DNA from: Croceibacterium soli
Lineage (GTDB): Bacteria > Pseudomonadota > Alphaproteobacteria > Sphingomonadales > Sphingomonadaceae
Reading direction: 5' to 3'
Assembly: GCF_009828065.1 (NCBI RefSeq)
Contig: NZ_WTYK01000004.1
Span: 62,001 to 126,000 of the forward strand
Length of the DNA stretch: 64,000 nucleotides
Of this stretch, positions 27,601 through 34,504 are shown one piece after another. Numbering within the stretch: position 1 is the stretch's first letter; each line of letters begins with the position of its first letter. The notes under the pieces are model-generated. The model searched no databases. It was given only the letters and a program-made list of their open reading frames with translations, and was not told the origin of the DNA. The translations under genes and the position numbers were made by a program.

Positions 27601-27710
27601 AGGACGATACGGACACCCGCGCCTGCGACCGGCAAAGGGCTTCCGCCTTCGGTCTGCGCAAAATCCGGGTTGTCGAATGCGTTCCCGCCCTGGCCCTCGA
27701 AATCCATCAT
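18630..27710 (-). CDS. lapA: Giant LapA-like type I secreted adhesin (3026 aa) with VCBS-type repeats
   Basis: The protein has five parts. Residues 1-~135 form a compact Val/Gly-rich N-terminal module ending in a dialanine PAAG at 108-111, matching the LapG site type and place in Pseudomonas LapA. From ~165 to ~2260 there are about 17 tandem beta domains of 100-150 residues, alternating between VCBS-like units (DGDGDTSTATLTI endings) and 'DEAGLPAGS'-starting T1SS-143-like units, joined by DDVPTA/DDAP linkers. A distinct domain spans ~2265-2630. Residues ~2635-2750 are calcium-binding-like (LDLDGDGVEF, DSDGDG, DANSNGKVD). The acidic Ala-rich C-terminus should carry the type I secretion signal. 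I saw no cysteine and no classic RTX nonapeptides. It heads the export operon; an adjacent ATG at 27707 is possible. Confidence 0.9.
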   Translation of the reverse strand: MMDFEGQGGNAFDNPDFAQTEGGSPLPVAGAGVRIVLTPDSQGVVVLPAGLTLQDIQIQGRDLVVIGADGARYVIVDGAMVVPQIVVEGVAVPPANLAALLVGNEPEPAAGPPRSSGGNFADPVGPLQDAFGLGDLLPYTELQFTAEDEREVIPAEADPRPDISIEVGNSGVSVRNAEASVSEAGLPARAGEPAGSNSAADSESTFGFINFSSPDGTSQVALNGVPITAVGQTFATPFGVLTITSIADGRIGYSYTLTDNTADPAPEQRFTVTITDSDGDTATATLVITIADDAPNAANDTDSVAAGSYAAIGGNVITGQGTDSGAAGADTLGADNARVTAVANSAGQSVSGSTVLVIQGAYGTLTLNGDGSYSYQRAPGTPGGSTDTFTYTLTDGDGDSDTATLTIAIGDAPATVTSVPLVGDGTVVDEAGLPPRGTEAPGSAEATDVETTSGTITFAAPDGVAGVSLNGVVVTGAGQQIALPQGTLTIVSYDPVAGTLEYSFTLADNTFGDATQIGLSVTVTDTDGDSDTEDFVIMVVDDTPLAVDDSAAQGAENAPVMVDVFANDTPGADSVSLVSGIALVAGSLSGSGTVVYNNDGTFTYTPAPGEEGTVTFDYTITDGDGDTSTATVTIVLAPDSTPTIDVIEAQGGAMVHEAGLPAGSNAAADSETTVGTFAIATGNDPVGSLVINGVNVTGGGTVAGAHGTLTVSLSGGSYSYSYTLTGNTAGDGTQDVFSVVVTDSDGDSASAPLVIDIVDDVPTARADADSVGEDTALVADGNVLTGSGGTDANASDGVADTRGADGASVTTTGSFAGLHGTLVLAADGSYSYTLGNGSTAVQGLSAGETLTEVFTYTIRDGDGDTSAATLTITINGTDDGVSIGGLDGAGAEELVDEADLADGSSPDAAALTQAGTFTFTAPDGLDDVGIGGTQVVTNGVFTPGLTASSPLGTVTITAFTPVLAADGSIVGGTFSYSYTLGDNTLAHAGAGRDSVTDSFGVTVTDVDGSSATASLDIRVVDDVPTAQADANSVAEGAVAAGNVVGNDKFGADGAAPGGAVTGVAAGSDPSSPITGGIGGVIAGQYGTLTLNADGSYTYDGAPDTVPPIGAVDTFVYTITDGDGDTSTTTLTITLSDSGLAAANEDAAVDEAALATGSDPLGTGETASGTLANNVSGGTGPYSFALVGGGAGSNGTLTLNADGTWSYTLATRVDGATSDNGPNTLNDVETFTYRVTDANGNTVTQILTIDIVDDVPTARADAATQAAENAPIVIDALANDVFGADGVAPASVSVATQPAFGTVSYSAATGLFTYTPAPGAGSASLTDSFTYTIVDGDGDSSTATVTITLRPDSQPVVEAVTAAVDDDGLGGSALSGTGDIDANAGEVPFSSSEAVFNGKIDVNFGADGGTVTLANLHGTAGQVGAEAVTYGWDEGSRTLTATGARGPLFSVTLQPDGTYTVTLLDNVLHSAGGDETSAPAVVLDYLATDGDDGDPATGTLTITFNDDAPFATDNSARAEEGESVSGNVLTDGTPDQFGADGAAAPGAGVIGFAQGGTSAAPGGSISTTLGTLTLNADGSYTYVAKSNTITADTTDTFTYTIEDGDGDRSTATLTINVSAVTGTVSDDNVLVNEAGLNGSGGVGVGSAAGTDSETDSNGSVTASGGTPPYTYSITSTPGSPVGTLTLDSLTGAYSYTLDGPIDGPTAADGAQTLSNVESYGYEVRDILGNLIGTGTIVIDVVDDVPTARADAGVVVAEDSPAAVGGNVLTNDTPGADGATMVSVNIGGTDYLVPAAGTTIPLANGTYTFQANGAWTFDPATGLDHTGGAIDASFTYTIEDGDGDRSSASQPISITDGAGPTAGPAIDLVVDDENLADGSNPATPVTDSQDIVFTAGSDAIATVAFGLDLSGLSPSLSWTRVDGDTIVGRDGATPIVTLQLTRTGNTATVTATLHDNLSSHPGIDADDLLALGSVDVIATDSDGDTATSSVSISVSDDVPVADDDANSVTEGLGNTAAGNVFGATGSSPGDDADSIGADGPAAGGAVTGVRVGTEPSGGALATVAGATVVSGAYGNLTINPDGTYSYQLTTASIPTGVTSETFTYRITDGDGDTDLAELVIALNQDANAPNVTGDARTVYEDGLADGAQYGATSETVTGTFTVAANGEGYTLTLDGDVGGPVTILAAGDKVTTSKGELTITSISAPVGGVVTYGYSYTLSGPLTHTGAGEANPLLDTITMTVTDATGDSDGTPGSIVITIVDDVPTAIAPAAASVVNKAGSSTTAALDLNGVTDNFGADGPGLITFANIAQGSNSGMTSGGTAITQWLSNDGQTLQGRINSTDGSDGTLIFEIDLNQGASNYTIAMSGTIDNGAGVSFSNLTSTNAGNDLYRGVGANSAATKVDLLLSGSAPGGAPDTVNTNNTAIGVGNQSVGPGDTLRIDFVSNLTSGAATPSGFGFTGHVSTISFLGRIAEVQGNQNEQVNFKVWALNTTLTQSGTPDRNPAGGFSDSSTVTITEVTVRDYATGGTTTVDISSLPVTGAKAIAYGISVVRNADGSITFQGVQEGDSYGFKTSSGTFDAVAVQGLTGGFDVGTFSIGTIITGDPIDFSYDLQITDGDGDSVLMPDALNITANPATPPVALDLDGDGVEFLGLDASVAYDYGDGLRTTGWVARDDGLLARNTGSGLDIVFTDDAVGATSDLEGVRLGYDSDGDGLLTAADHRWASFGVWQDANSNGKVDAGEFRSLAEAGITSIGLVSDGQSYSAADGDVLVQGTASFTRADGSTGDVADALFATTAQQKADQRTVETVVTAAAAGALLVPQPVLADDRVITADVPLERIDAGLIDPDAPEPAGFATEADRTTDADLFEAAVQAQPANPAATADLSDEDFAPAQNAAADAPSASVALDSASEPAADFGGSVFAGFDADVSGGALMEALLALQATPAQPAALQAAAIGEALGEAADSAAVDAVIDHYAGGEAAEFANWGGDIEPAMLLQALDGHVFAGNGAVISDAMDDAATMAAMASA

Positions 27711-27779
27711 CGTCTTGCCCCACCTCGGAGACCCTGAAGGATGGATTTTCCCGCGCAGCCATCCGCGCGGCGGCGTGAA

Positions 27780-27801
27780 CTGCAGGATTGTGCTCCTGCA
27801 G
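27780..27801 (-). promoter_or_regulatory. Perfect hairpin in the adhesin 5' leader
   Basis: CTGCAGGA and TCCTGCAG are perfectly complementary eight-base arms around a six-base loop, ending 69 bp before the adhesin start codon. It may control translation or mRNA stability, or bind a dimeric regulator. Confidence 0.55.
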
Positions 27802-27913
27802 CACCGTTGGATTCACCATCAATCCTGCGGCCTCGTCCGGCGCCCGCTCGCTGAAACGTTCTGCTCCAGCGGTGAGTCGCCAATACCCGTCCAACAAGCA
27901 GGTTTCCCGGTCG

Positions 27914-27941
27914 GTTGCAATCTTGTTAACTTGTTGCAACA
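27914..27941. promoter_or_regulatory. TTGCAA-type dyad upstream of the adhesin
   Basis: GTTGCAA (27914-27920) and TTGCAAC (27934-27940) form an inverted repeat around 13 bases. The right half lies in the perfect palindrome TGTTGCAACA (27932-27941), and GTTGCAA also recurs directly. The layout suits an operator; the regulator is unknown. Confidence 0.45.
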
Positions 27942-28177
27942 GTCCGTTCGCGGCTCTGGAAAAAGCTCAAAAACGGTCGCATTATCAGCGCGCTATCCGT
28001 AAACGTGCCACGCAACCGCGCCCGAGGCTGGCGCAAGCCTTGGGGCAGCTGTCTCGTTTTGGGATAGTCACCGCGAGATTGTCGGAGCGTTGCGAAGTAT
28101 TCGCGGCGCCGAGTTCGACGCGTCAGCTCAACCGGAAGGTCGGCGGAAGCACTGGGGGGGCAACCGGCGCCGTTATC

Positions 28178-28666
28178 TCAAAGTACGCCGGAAGGCAGTG
28201 CTATCGGCGTATCCAGCCAGTGGGTGAGCAAAAAGCCCGCCGCGATCGCAACCCCGTAAGGAACCTCCCAGCCTTTCAGGAAGCTGCCGGGGCGGCCCAG
28301 CATGCGGCGCCCGACAGCCATCGTAATCAGGAGAACCAGCCCGGCGGCGGAGGTCCAGCCGAGCAAGGCGAGCGGACCGGCCACGGGCGAAGCAGGAATG
28401 GCCAGCGCCGCGGCGGCATAGAACTTTGCGTCGCCGCCCCCGATCGCGCCGAGCGCGAACAGCAGCATGCCGATGACAAGCGCGATCGCTGCATGGAGCA
28501 GGGCCCAAGGCAGAGCGCCCGCGCCCGCGCTGAGGGCCAGTCCGGCCGCCGCAGCCACCGCGAGAGCGGCGCAGAGCCGGTTCGGCAGGCGGCGGTGGCG
28601 TATGTCGAGATAGGCGCCCGCGGCTGCAAGGACGGCAGCGGGCAGCAGCGCAAAGGCGAAGCTCAT
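28178..28666 (-). CDS. cpaA: Prepilin peptidase (A24 family, CpaA/TadV)
   Basis: This 162-residue polytopic membrane aspartyl protease has the two catalytic Asp motifs of A24 peptidases: 'AYLDIRHRRLPN' near residue 21 and 'GGGDAKF' near 78. TadV/CpaA enzymes cleave the leader of Flp pilin and the TadE/F pseudopilins on the cytoplasmic face. Its length is typical of the short Tad type, lacking the methylase domain. The ATG overlaps the tadD stop by four bases. It is the last gene of the Tad locus. Confidence 0.9.
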   Translation of the reverse strand: MSFAFALLPAAVLAAAGAYLDIRHRRLPNRLCAALAVAAAAGLALSAGAGALPWALLHAAIALVIGMLLFALGAIGGGDAKFYAAAALAIPASPVAGPLALLGWTSAAGLVLLITMAVGRRMLGRPGSFLKGWEVPYGVAIAAGFLLTHWLDTPIALPSGVL

Positions 28667-29313
28667 TCGGGCAGCGCTATTCTCACGGGATAGCTGCCTT
28701 CTGACGGAGCGCCCGGTACAGCCGCGGGGTCCGCAGTCGCGTCCCTGTAGGCGACGGCGATCGCCGGAGCGTTGCCCAGGTCGCCGCGCGACTGCACCAC
28801 GACCTCGCCTCGGGAGACCCGGACCACCCTTCCGCCGGCGAGCGCCTCGCGCTCTCTCCGCGGCTCGGCGGCGTTCACCGTGTGCGCCAGCGCGGCGGCT
28901 TCGAACGCGTTCGCGCGGGTCGCAAGCATGACCTGCTGCTGCAGGCGCAACAGGTTGGCGACGTATTTGGTGTTCGCGGGTTCGGCCATAATGGCCCCCT
29001 GGAAGTAGCGTTCCGCAAGGTCCGGCCGCCCAAGCCTGGCATAGGCGACGCCCAGGCCGTTGCTTGCTTCCGCCCTGGTGGCAGGATCGAGCAGCGCGAT
29101 GCGGAAGGACGCGACCGCGGCTGACACTTTGCCGTCGCGCAGCTGCGCCCGGCCCTCTTCCAGCGCGCCCGCTGTGTTACCGGCCAGTTCGGTCCGCTGT
29201 TCCGCTGCCGGCCGCTTGCCCTTGAACATCCAGCCGGTGAGCGGAAACGACTGACATCCCCCCAGCATCGCCGCGCACGCGGCCACGCACGTAAACTTGA
29301 CCAGCCTCTTCAT
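28663..29313 (-). CDS. tadD: TPR lipoprotein of the Tad locus (TadD-like)
   Basis: This 216-residue predicted lipoprotein has a signal with lipobox LGGC (Cys at about 20) and a central tetratricopeptide region (about 50-140) with 'ASNGLGVAYARLGRPDLAER' and 'YFQGAIMAEPANTKYVANLL'. TadD proteins are outer-membrane-associated pilotin/assembly factors for Flp pili. The ATG at 29313 follows AGGGGG; an upstream ATG at 29331 would overlap tadC more. The C-terminal 60 residues have no recognised motif. Confidence 0.85.
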   Translation of the reverse strand: MKRLVKFTCVAACAAMLGGCQSFPLTGWMFKGKRPAAEQRTELAGNTAGALEEGRAQLRDGKVSAAVASFRIALLDPATRAEASNGLGVAYARLGRPDLAERYFQGAIMAEPANTKYVANLLRLQQQVMLATRANAFEAAALAHTVNAAEPRREREALAGGRVVRVSRGEVVVQSRGDLGNAPAIAVAYRDATADPAAVPGAPSEGSYPVRIALPE

Positions 29314-29317
29314 ATCA

Positions 29318-30286
29318 TCATCCCCCTGCAAGGGCGGGCATCAGCTGCCGCACCACTCGGACAACCCCTGGCATCATCAGAACCCCGATCATCGTCGGCA
29401 GCATGCAGACGACCAGCGGAATGGAAATCATCACCGGAAGGCGGTGCGCCTTCTCCTCGGCCCGCAGACGCCGTTTCTCGCGCATTTCCGCGGCATAGAC
29501 GCGCAGCGTGTCGGCGATGCTCGTGCCCAGTTTGTCCGACTGGATCAGAAGCGTGGCGAAGCTGCGGATCTCGTCCACCCCGCTGCTCTGCCCCATCTTG
29601 CGCAGGGCTTCCTCGCGCCGAGCCCCCGCCCGCAGCTGCAGCGTCGCGCCGGAGAGCAGCTCCGCCACCAGCGGATGGGACGTGACCATCTCCCGGCCGA
29701 CCCGGTCCATGGCCGCTTCGAGCCCCAGCCCGGCTTCGACGCACACGAGCATCAGATCGAGGCAGTCCGGGAAGCCGTTCCTGATCGCCTCCTGCCGGCG
29801 GTCGGCCTTCGCCGTGACATAGAGGTTCGGCACGTACAGCCCGGTCAGCGCGAGGACCGAACCGAACAAGTACAGCCTGATGAACGAGATCTCCTCCCCG
29901 CCGGCGCTCGCCATCAGCAGGTACGCGGCTGGAAGGACGATCACCAGGACCAGGCGCGCCAGCGTGAAGATCTTCGGCGCCGCCGGTGAAGTGAATCCCG
30001 CGGCGATCAGCTTCGCGCGCAGCTTGTCGCCTTTGCTGTCGGTGAGGCTGAGCCCGGCTTTCTCGATCTTTTCGGCCAGCTTCGCCCAGCCGCTGTCCTT
30101 CTGGTCCTGCAGCCGCATTCGGCCGCCGGTGGAGCCGGAACCGGCGATCGCCCTAAGGTCGGCCCTCAGCGCGGCGCGCCGGCCTGCCGCGCGGGAGCTC
30201 AGCAGCACCACCACCATCACGGCCGTGAACAGCAGGGCCAGGAAGGCGGCCCGCGCGATGACGTTGTTGGCGAGGAATTCGACCAT
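29318..30286 (-). CDS. tadC: TadC inner-membrane platform protein
   Basis: This 322-residue protein has a T2SSF domain in its second half: 'LDLMLVCVEAGLGLEAAMDR' at about 155-175, then 'ALRKMGQSSGVDEIRSFATL' and 'LIQSDKLGTSIADTLRVYA'. Hydrophobic helices lie near residues 12-30, 100-140 and at the C-terminus. TadC with TadB forms the inner-membrane platform on which the ATPase TadA works. It sits one base after tadB and just before tadD. Confidence 0.92.
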   Translation of the reverse strand: MVEFLANNVIARAAFLALLFTAVMVVVLLSSRAAGRRAALRADLRAIAGSGSTGGRMRLQDQKDSGWAKLAEKIEKAGLSLTDSKGDKLRAKLIAAGFTSPAAPKIFTLARLVLVIVLPAAYLLMASAGGEEISFIRLYLFGSVLALTGLYVPNLYVTAKADRRQEAIRNGFPDCLDLMLVCVEAGLGLEAAMDRVGREMVTSHPLVAELLSGATLQLRAGARREEALRKMGQSSGVDEIRSFATLLIQSDKLGTSIADTLRVYAAEMREKRRLRAEEKAHRLPVMISIPLVVCMLPTMIGVLMMPGVVRVVRQLMPALAGG

Positions 30287-30287
30287 C

Positions 30288-31295
30288 TCAGACCTTCAGG
30301 TTGACCATCTTGCGGATCGCGATCACCCCGACAGCATACCAGACGAGCATCGCCGGAAAGCCGATGTAGAAGATCGGGTCCGTCGCCACGTCGAGGTAGA
30401 AGCCTGGGTTCATCGAGAACAGCATGACGAAAGTGATGATCGGCAGCGCGACGAGCAGCCAGCCGGTCATCCTGCCTTCGGAGCTGAGCGCGCGCACTTT
30501 CAGGTACAGCGAAGCGCGTTCACGGATAACTTTGGACAAGTTGTCGAGGATCTCCGCCAGGTTGCCGCCGGTTTCATTCTGCACCGACAGCGACACCACG
30601 AACATGCGGATATCGTCGAGGTCCCACCGCTCGGCCATGTCGTGGAGCGCGTCGGTCAGTTCGGCGCCATAGGACACTTCGTCGATCACCAGGCCGAACT
30701 CGGAACCGATCGGATCCTCCAGCTCGTGGGTCAGGAGGTCCATCGCGCTGGCGACCGGATGGCCGGAGCGCAAAGCGCGGACGAAGATGTCCAGCGCCAC
30801 GGGAAACTGCGCCTGCATCCTCTTACGCCGCCGCTGCGCCAGGAAACCCACGACCGTTACGGGAATACCTACTGCGGTGGCCGCCGCGAACGCCACGATC
30901 AGCTGGATCACGCCTGCCGAGAGGGGGTAGTTCGCGCTCCAGGCCAGGATGGCGACGAGCAGGATGATGGCCGCGAAGAGCACTGCCATCGCGAGCCCCA
31001 CTTGCGCCGCGGTGAAGCGGACTGCCGCCATCGTTAGGTTGCGGCGGAAGGTGCGGTAAAGCTTCGCAAACGGCCCCACCCCCTCCGGTCCCAGGAGGGG
31101 ATCGTTCTTGCGCAGCGAGCCGATGATATCCCGCCTGTCGGCGCCACCGGCGATCAGCTTCAGGCGCCGGTTCACCGCATTCGCGTGAAGGCCGCTTTCG
31201 ACCGACACCCGCAGGACGACCTGCATCAGCAGGAACACCGACGCGAACACCGCGACCAGGATCAGGAACCGGACGATCTCGGTGCTGGGCATCAT
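30288..31295 (-). CDS. tadB: TadB inner-membrane platform protein
   Basis: This 335-residue paralogue of TadC has a T2SSF domain with '[20 protein letters not shown]', '[20 protein letters not shown]' and '[20 protein letters not shown]', and transmembrane helices near 8-28, 105-150 and 270-330. The start MMPST overlaps the end of cpaF; the second Met is equally possible. It partners TadC in the Flp pilus base. Confidence 0.93.
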   Translation of the reverse strand: MMPSTEIVRFLILVAVFASVFLLMQVVLRVSVESGLHANAVNRRLKLIAGGADRRDIIGSLRKNDPLLGPEGVGPFAKLYRTFRRNLTMAAVRFTAAQVGLAMAVLFAAIILLVAILAWSANYPLSAGVIQLIVAFAAATAVGIPVTVVGFLAQRRRKRMQAQFPVALDIFVRALRSGHPVASAMDLLTHELEDPIGSEFGLVIDEVSYGAELTDALHDMAERWDLDDIRMFVVSLSVQNETGGNLAEILDNLSKVIRERASLYLKVRALSSEGRMTGWLLVALPIITFVMLFSMNPGFYLDVATDPIFYIGFPAMLVWYAVGVIAIRKMVNLKV

Positions 31296-32674
31296 GCGTT
31301 CCCGATCCGCAGCGAGGGCCGGAACAGCTCGGCCGGAAGCTCGATGCCGTGCTCGGACGCATATTGCAGGAACTTCGGTCTGATCCCGGTCGCTTCGAAG
31401 TGGCCGAGCACTTCGCCGTCCTCCCCGCGGCCGCTCATCTTGAAGCGGAAGATTTCCTGCATGGTGATCGTCGGCCCTTCCATGCCGGTGATCTCCGACA
31501 GGCTGAGCAGGCGGCGGCGGCCGTCCGCCTGGCGGCCGATCTGGACGACGACGTTGATCGCCGAGGCGATCTGCGCCCGCGACGACGCCGGCGGCATGTC
31601 GATCCCGCTCATGCCGATCATCTGCTCCAGGCGCGACAGGGCATCGCGCGCGGTGTTGGCGTGGACGGTGGTCATCGACCCATCATGCCCGGTGTTCATC
31701 GCCTGCAGCATGTCGAACGCCTCGCCGGCGCGCACCTCGCCCACGATGATCCGGTCGGGGCGCATGCGGAGCGCGTTCTTGACCAGCTCGCGCTGGGTAA
31801 CCTCGCCCCGCCCTTCGATATTCGGCGGCCTCGTCTCGAGCCGTGCAACGTGCTCCTGCTGCAACTGCAGCTCCGCCGAATCCTCGATCGTGACGATCCG
31901 CTCGCGCCCGTCGATGTAGGACGAGAGCGCGTTCAGCAGCGTCGTCTTGCCGGAACCGGTGCCGCCGGAAATCAGCACGTTGCGCCGCGAGCGCACGATC
32001 GCGGAAAGCACCTCGGCAACCGCTTCGGGAATGCTGCCCAGCTCGATCAGCCGGGCCATGCCGATGCGCTTCTTGGCGAACTTGCGGATCGACAGCAGCG
32101 AACCGTCGATGGCCAACGGGGCCACGATCGCGTTGACGCGCGAACCGTCGGCAAGCCGGGCGTCCACGAACGGCGATGACTCGTCGATCCTCCGCCCCAC
32201 GGCGCTGACGATCTTCTGGATGATGCGCAGCAGGTGGCGCTCGTCCTGGAAACGCGTGGGAGCCTTCTCCAGCAGGCCGTGGCGCTCGACGAACACCGTC
32301 CTATGGCCGTTGACGAGGATGTCGGTAATCGACTCGTCCGCGAGCAGCGGCTCGAGCGGGCCGAGGCCGAGCAGCTCGTCCAGCACTTCTCCGACGAGCC
32401 GGTCCCGCTCGCGCGAGTTGAGCGCCGCATCCTCGTCGATCAGGAGCCCCAGGACGATGTCCCCGACCTCCGCTGCGATCTGCTCTCGCGAGAGTTTGTC
32501 GAGGATGCTGAGGTTGATCCGGTCGAGCAGCTTGCGGTGGATCGTGGTCTTCAGGCCGAGATACCGGTCGACTTCGGCTTCCGATGTGGCCGTGGCCGTG
32601 AGCAGCGCGGATGCCGCCGCGGCTTCCTCGACGGCGACACTGGACGCCCGCCCGCCTGCGATCTGCCACCTCAT
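31292..32674 (-). CDS. cpaF: CpaF/TadA pilus assembly ATPase
   Basis: This 460-residue secretion ATPase has an N-terminal helical domain, '[18 protein letters not shown]', Walker [10 protein letters not shown] near residue 240, Asp box '[14 protein letters not shown]', Walker B '[15 protein letters not shown]' and His box '[14 protein letters not shown]'. It is about 40 residues longer at both ends than VirB11 in this window and belongs to the Tad subfamily. It drives Flp pilus extension, and in Caulobacter also retraction. The ATG at 32674 overlaps the cpaE stop (ATGA). Confidence 0.95.
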   Translation of the reverse strand: MRWQIAGGRASSVAVEEAAAASALLTATATSEAEVDRYLGLKTTIHRKLLDRINLSILDKLSREQIAAEVGDIVLGLLIDEDAALNSRERDRLVGEVLDELLGLGPLEPLLADESITDILVNGHRTVFVERHGLLEKAPTRFQDERHLLRIIQKIVSAVGRRIDESSPFVDARLADGSRVNAIVAPLAIDGSLLSIRKFAKKRIGMARLIELGSIPEAVAEVLSAIVRSRRNVLISGGTGSGKTTLLNALSSYIDGRERIVTIEDSAELQLQQEHVARLETRPPNIEGRGEVTQRELVKNALRMRPDRIIVGEVRAGEAFDMLQAMNTGHDGSMTTVHANTARDALSRLEQMIGMSGIDMPPASSRAQIASAINVVVQIGRQADGRRRLLSLSEITGMEGPTITMQEIFRFKMSGRGEDGEVLGHFEATGIRPKFLQYASEHGIELPAELFRPSLRIGNA

Positions 32675-33876
32675 AGCCCTGCTCCTCCCTCCAGCCGCGG
32701 CCGCAGCGTGTCGGCCAGCTTGGCGACATCCGCAGCGTAGGCGCTCTTGGCGCGCACCTGCCGGACGAGGATACCCTGGTCCTGCGCCACGGCGATGCTC
32801 TGCCCGTCGGCGTGGAGGCCGCACAGGACCGGGTGGTCGAGCGCCTTCTCGACATCCGCTAAGCTGATCGTGCCGAACAGGCGACGCTCCATCCGGTTGA
32901 CCACGACCGAGACGATCCGCCGATCGATCCCGACGCTGCGAAACAGGTCCAGCCGCCGCCGCGCCTGGCGCAGGCTGGCGATGGTCTGCTCCGCCAGCAT
33001 GACGATCCCGTCCGCCTCGGCCAGGATCGAGAGGTTCCAGTTGGTCAGGTTCGAAGGGAAGTCGATGAAGACGAAGTCGAACTCCTGCCGTGCCAGATCG
33101 ATGGCGCGCCGCAACTGCTCGGCGTCGATCGACTCCAGCGGGACGATCTCGGCGGGCGCGGCGATCACCGCCACGCCGCTGGCATGGGGTGCAGCCACGG
33201 ACCCCAGCAGGGAAGCGTCGAGCCTGTCGCCGGCCTCGAGAAGATCGGCCAGATTGCGCTTGGGGGAGAGGCCCAGAACTTCCGCCGCGCGCCCATACTG
33301 AATGTCGAGATCCAGCAGACAGACATTCGGCTTATCGGCTTCGGGATCGGCGAAGCTCGCCGCCAGATGCGTGACCAGCGTGGTCGCTCCGCCCCCGCCC
33401 AGTGCCCGTGTGACCGCGATCAGCGGCGCGAGCCCCGCGCGCGAACCGTCTTTCGCGGATTGGACCTCCATCACGGCGATCACGACCTGCAGCAGCTCTT
33501 CCGGCGACAGCGGCAACGAAACGACGTCGGCGACGCCCTGCCGCACGAGGGTGCGGACCAGCCGCAGGTCGGCGCTCTCCAGCGCGACGATCTGCGGCAA
33601 GTCCGGACGCAGCGCGCGGACCCTCTCCACGCGGTCCATCGAGCCGGGCACTGTGGGATCGACCTGCACGACCAGAATGCCGGCGCCGAACAGGTGCGCG
33701 TCGGTGATCGTTTCGTGCAGCTCCAGCGGAAGCAGCCGCGCGCCCTCGATCCACGGCGCTCCGGCAGCCGCACGCAAGGCAGCGATCTGCTCGCTGGCGG
33801 CAAGCACCGTCAGTGGCGCGGGAAGTCGCAAGCGCCGTTCCTTTCCGGGGCTGAGAGGGCTGTCTTGTTGTCCCAT
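32671..33876 (-). CDS. cpaE: CpaE/TadZ pilus localisation ATPase
   Basis: This protein of about 401 residues has an N-terminal receiver-like domain (about 20-130) and a C-terminal ParA/MinD-type domain. The deviant Walker A reads RALGGGGATTL, with Ala in place of the usual Lys; Walker B is 'VCLLDLDIQYG' and 'FVFIDFPSNLTNWN' follows. TadZ/CpaE proteins place the pilus machine at the pole. The ATG at 33876 has a GGGGAGAG site ten bases before it; an ATG at 33903 would overlap the upstream gene by 26 bp and is an alternative. Confidence 0.9.
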   Translation of the reverse strand: MGQQDSPLSPGKERRLRLPAPLTVLAASEQIAALRAAAGAPWIEGARLLPLELHETITDAHLFGAGILVVQVDPTVPGSMDRVERVRALRPDLPQIVALESADLRLVRTLVRQGVADVVSLPLSPEELLQVVIAVMEVQSAKDGSRAGLAPLIAVTRALGGGGATTLVTHLAASFADPEADKPNVCLLDLDIQYGRAAEVLGLSPKRNLADLLEAGDRLDASLLGSVAAPHASGVAVIAAPAEIVPLESIDAEQLRRAIDLARQEFDFVFIDFPSNLTNWNLSILAEADGIVMLAEQTIASLRQARRRLDLFRSVGIDRRIVSVVVNRMERRLFGTISLADVEKALDHPVLCGLHADGQSIAVAQDQGILVRQVRAKSAYAADVAKLADTLRPRLEGGAGL

Positions 33877-33877
33877 G

Positions 33878-34504
33878 TCAGTTTGAACTCTCCCCTCGGC
33901 CATCTTCCATCGTCAGGGTGTAGCTGGCGGAGGGGATGCCCAATTGTCCGTTGAACAACATCAGCGTCATCGGTTGGAACGTGAGGTTCCTCAAGCTGAC
34001 GGTCACCAGCGGTGCCACATCGGGACCGTTCGGATCGCCGGAGAAACCGAGGCCGGAGTTGGCGTAGGCGACCACGATGTTCTGCGGCTGAATGGCGGGA
34101 TAGATGTCCTTCATACGGCTGGCGAGCGTGCCGAACGCTGTACCGTCCCCTCCCGTTGCCGGAACCGTGGGGGAGCAGGATTGCGAGAACGGCGTGCAAG
34201 TCGCCGTTGTACCGTCGCCGGTGCAAGTGGTACCCTCGAACTCGGCCGGCCCGACAGGCGTTCCTTGCGGAACACTGCACGAAACCGCGTAGCTGTAGTC
34301 CTTCAGCGCGCCCGGGACCATGTCGGTCGCGACCGCCCAGCGCGCGCCGATTTGCGTGGCCTTCTCTGCCTGGTTGTACTCCCACGCATAGCGTCCGGCA
34401 TCGATGATGCCGAGCAGGAACAGAAGGAACAGCGGCAGGATCAGCGCGAACTCGGTGGCGCTACCGCCGCGCTGGTCGCGCTGGATGGCGAGTAGAACGA
34501 TCAC
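33878..34504 (-). CDS. TadE-like pseudopilin (second copy)
   Basis: This 208-residue protein has an N-terminal pilin-like helix with the G/ATEF-type processing site 'GGSATEFALILPLFLLFLLG' near residue 13-32 and 'GRYAWEYNQAEKATQIGARW'. The exported C-terminal part has several Cys residues. TadE/TadF pseudopilins are processed by the TadV peptidase and are needed for Flp pilus assembly. It overlaps the preceding pseudopilin gene by four bases. Base composition is lower in GC than the flanking tad genes. Confidence 0.85.
   Translation of the reverse strand: MIVLLAIQRDQRGGSATEFALILPLFLLFLLGIIDAGRYAWEYNQAEKATQIGARWAVATDMVPGALKDYSYAVSCSVPQGTPVGPAEFEGTTCTGDGTTATCTPFSQSCSPTVPATGGDGTAFGTLASRMKDIYPAIQPQNIVVAYANSGLGFSGDPNGPDVAPLVTVSLRNLTFQPMTLMLFNGQLGIPSASYTLTMEDGRGESSN

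Larger units (their letters stand above)
27711..28177. other. 467-bp leader/intergenic region upstream of the adhesin
   Basis: No convincing gene is present. It holds the presumed adhesin promoter, a perfect leader hairpin at 27780-27801 and a TTGCAA-type dyad at 27914-27941. I could not pick out clear -35/-10 hexamers. Confidence 0.6.

Noticed and set aside
18630-27710. Possible assembly artefact or CRISPR-like array in the repeat gene
   Set aside because: Repeats are diverged protein domains of 100-150 codons in one intact frame, not identical short repeats with spacers.
27526-27939. 137-codon minus-strand frame spanning the adhesin leader and start
   Set aside because: It overlaps the adhesin coding start in another frame and has no recognisable domain. 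The leader hairpin and dyad explain the region better.
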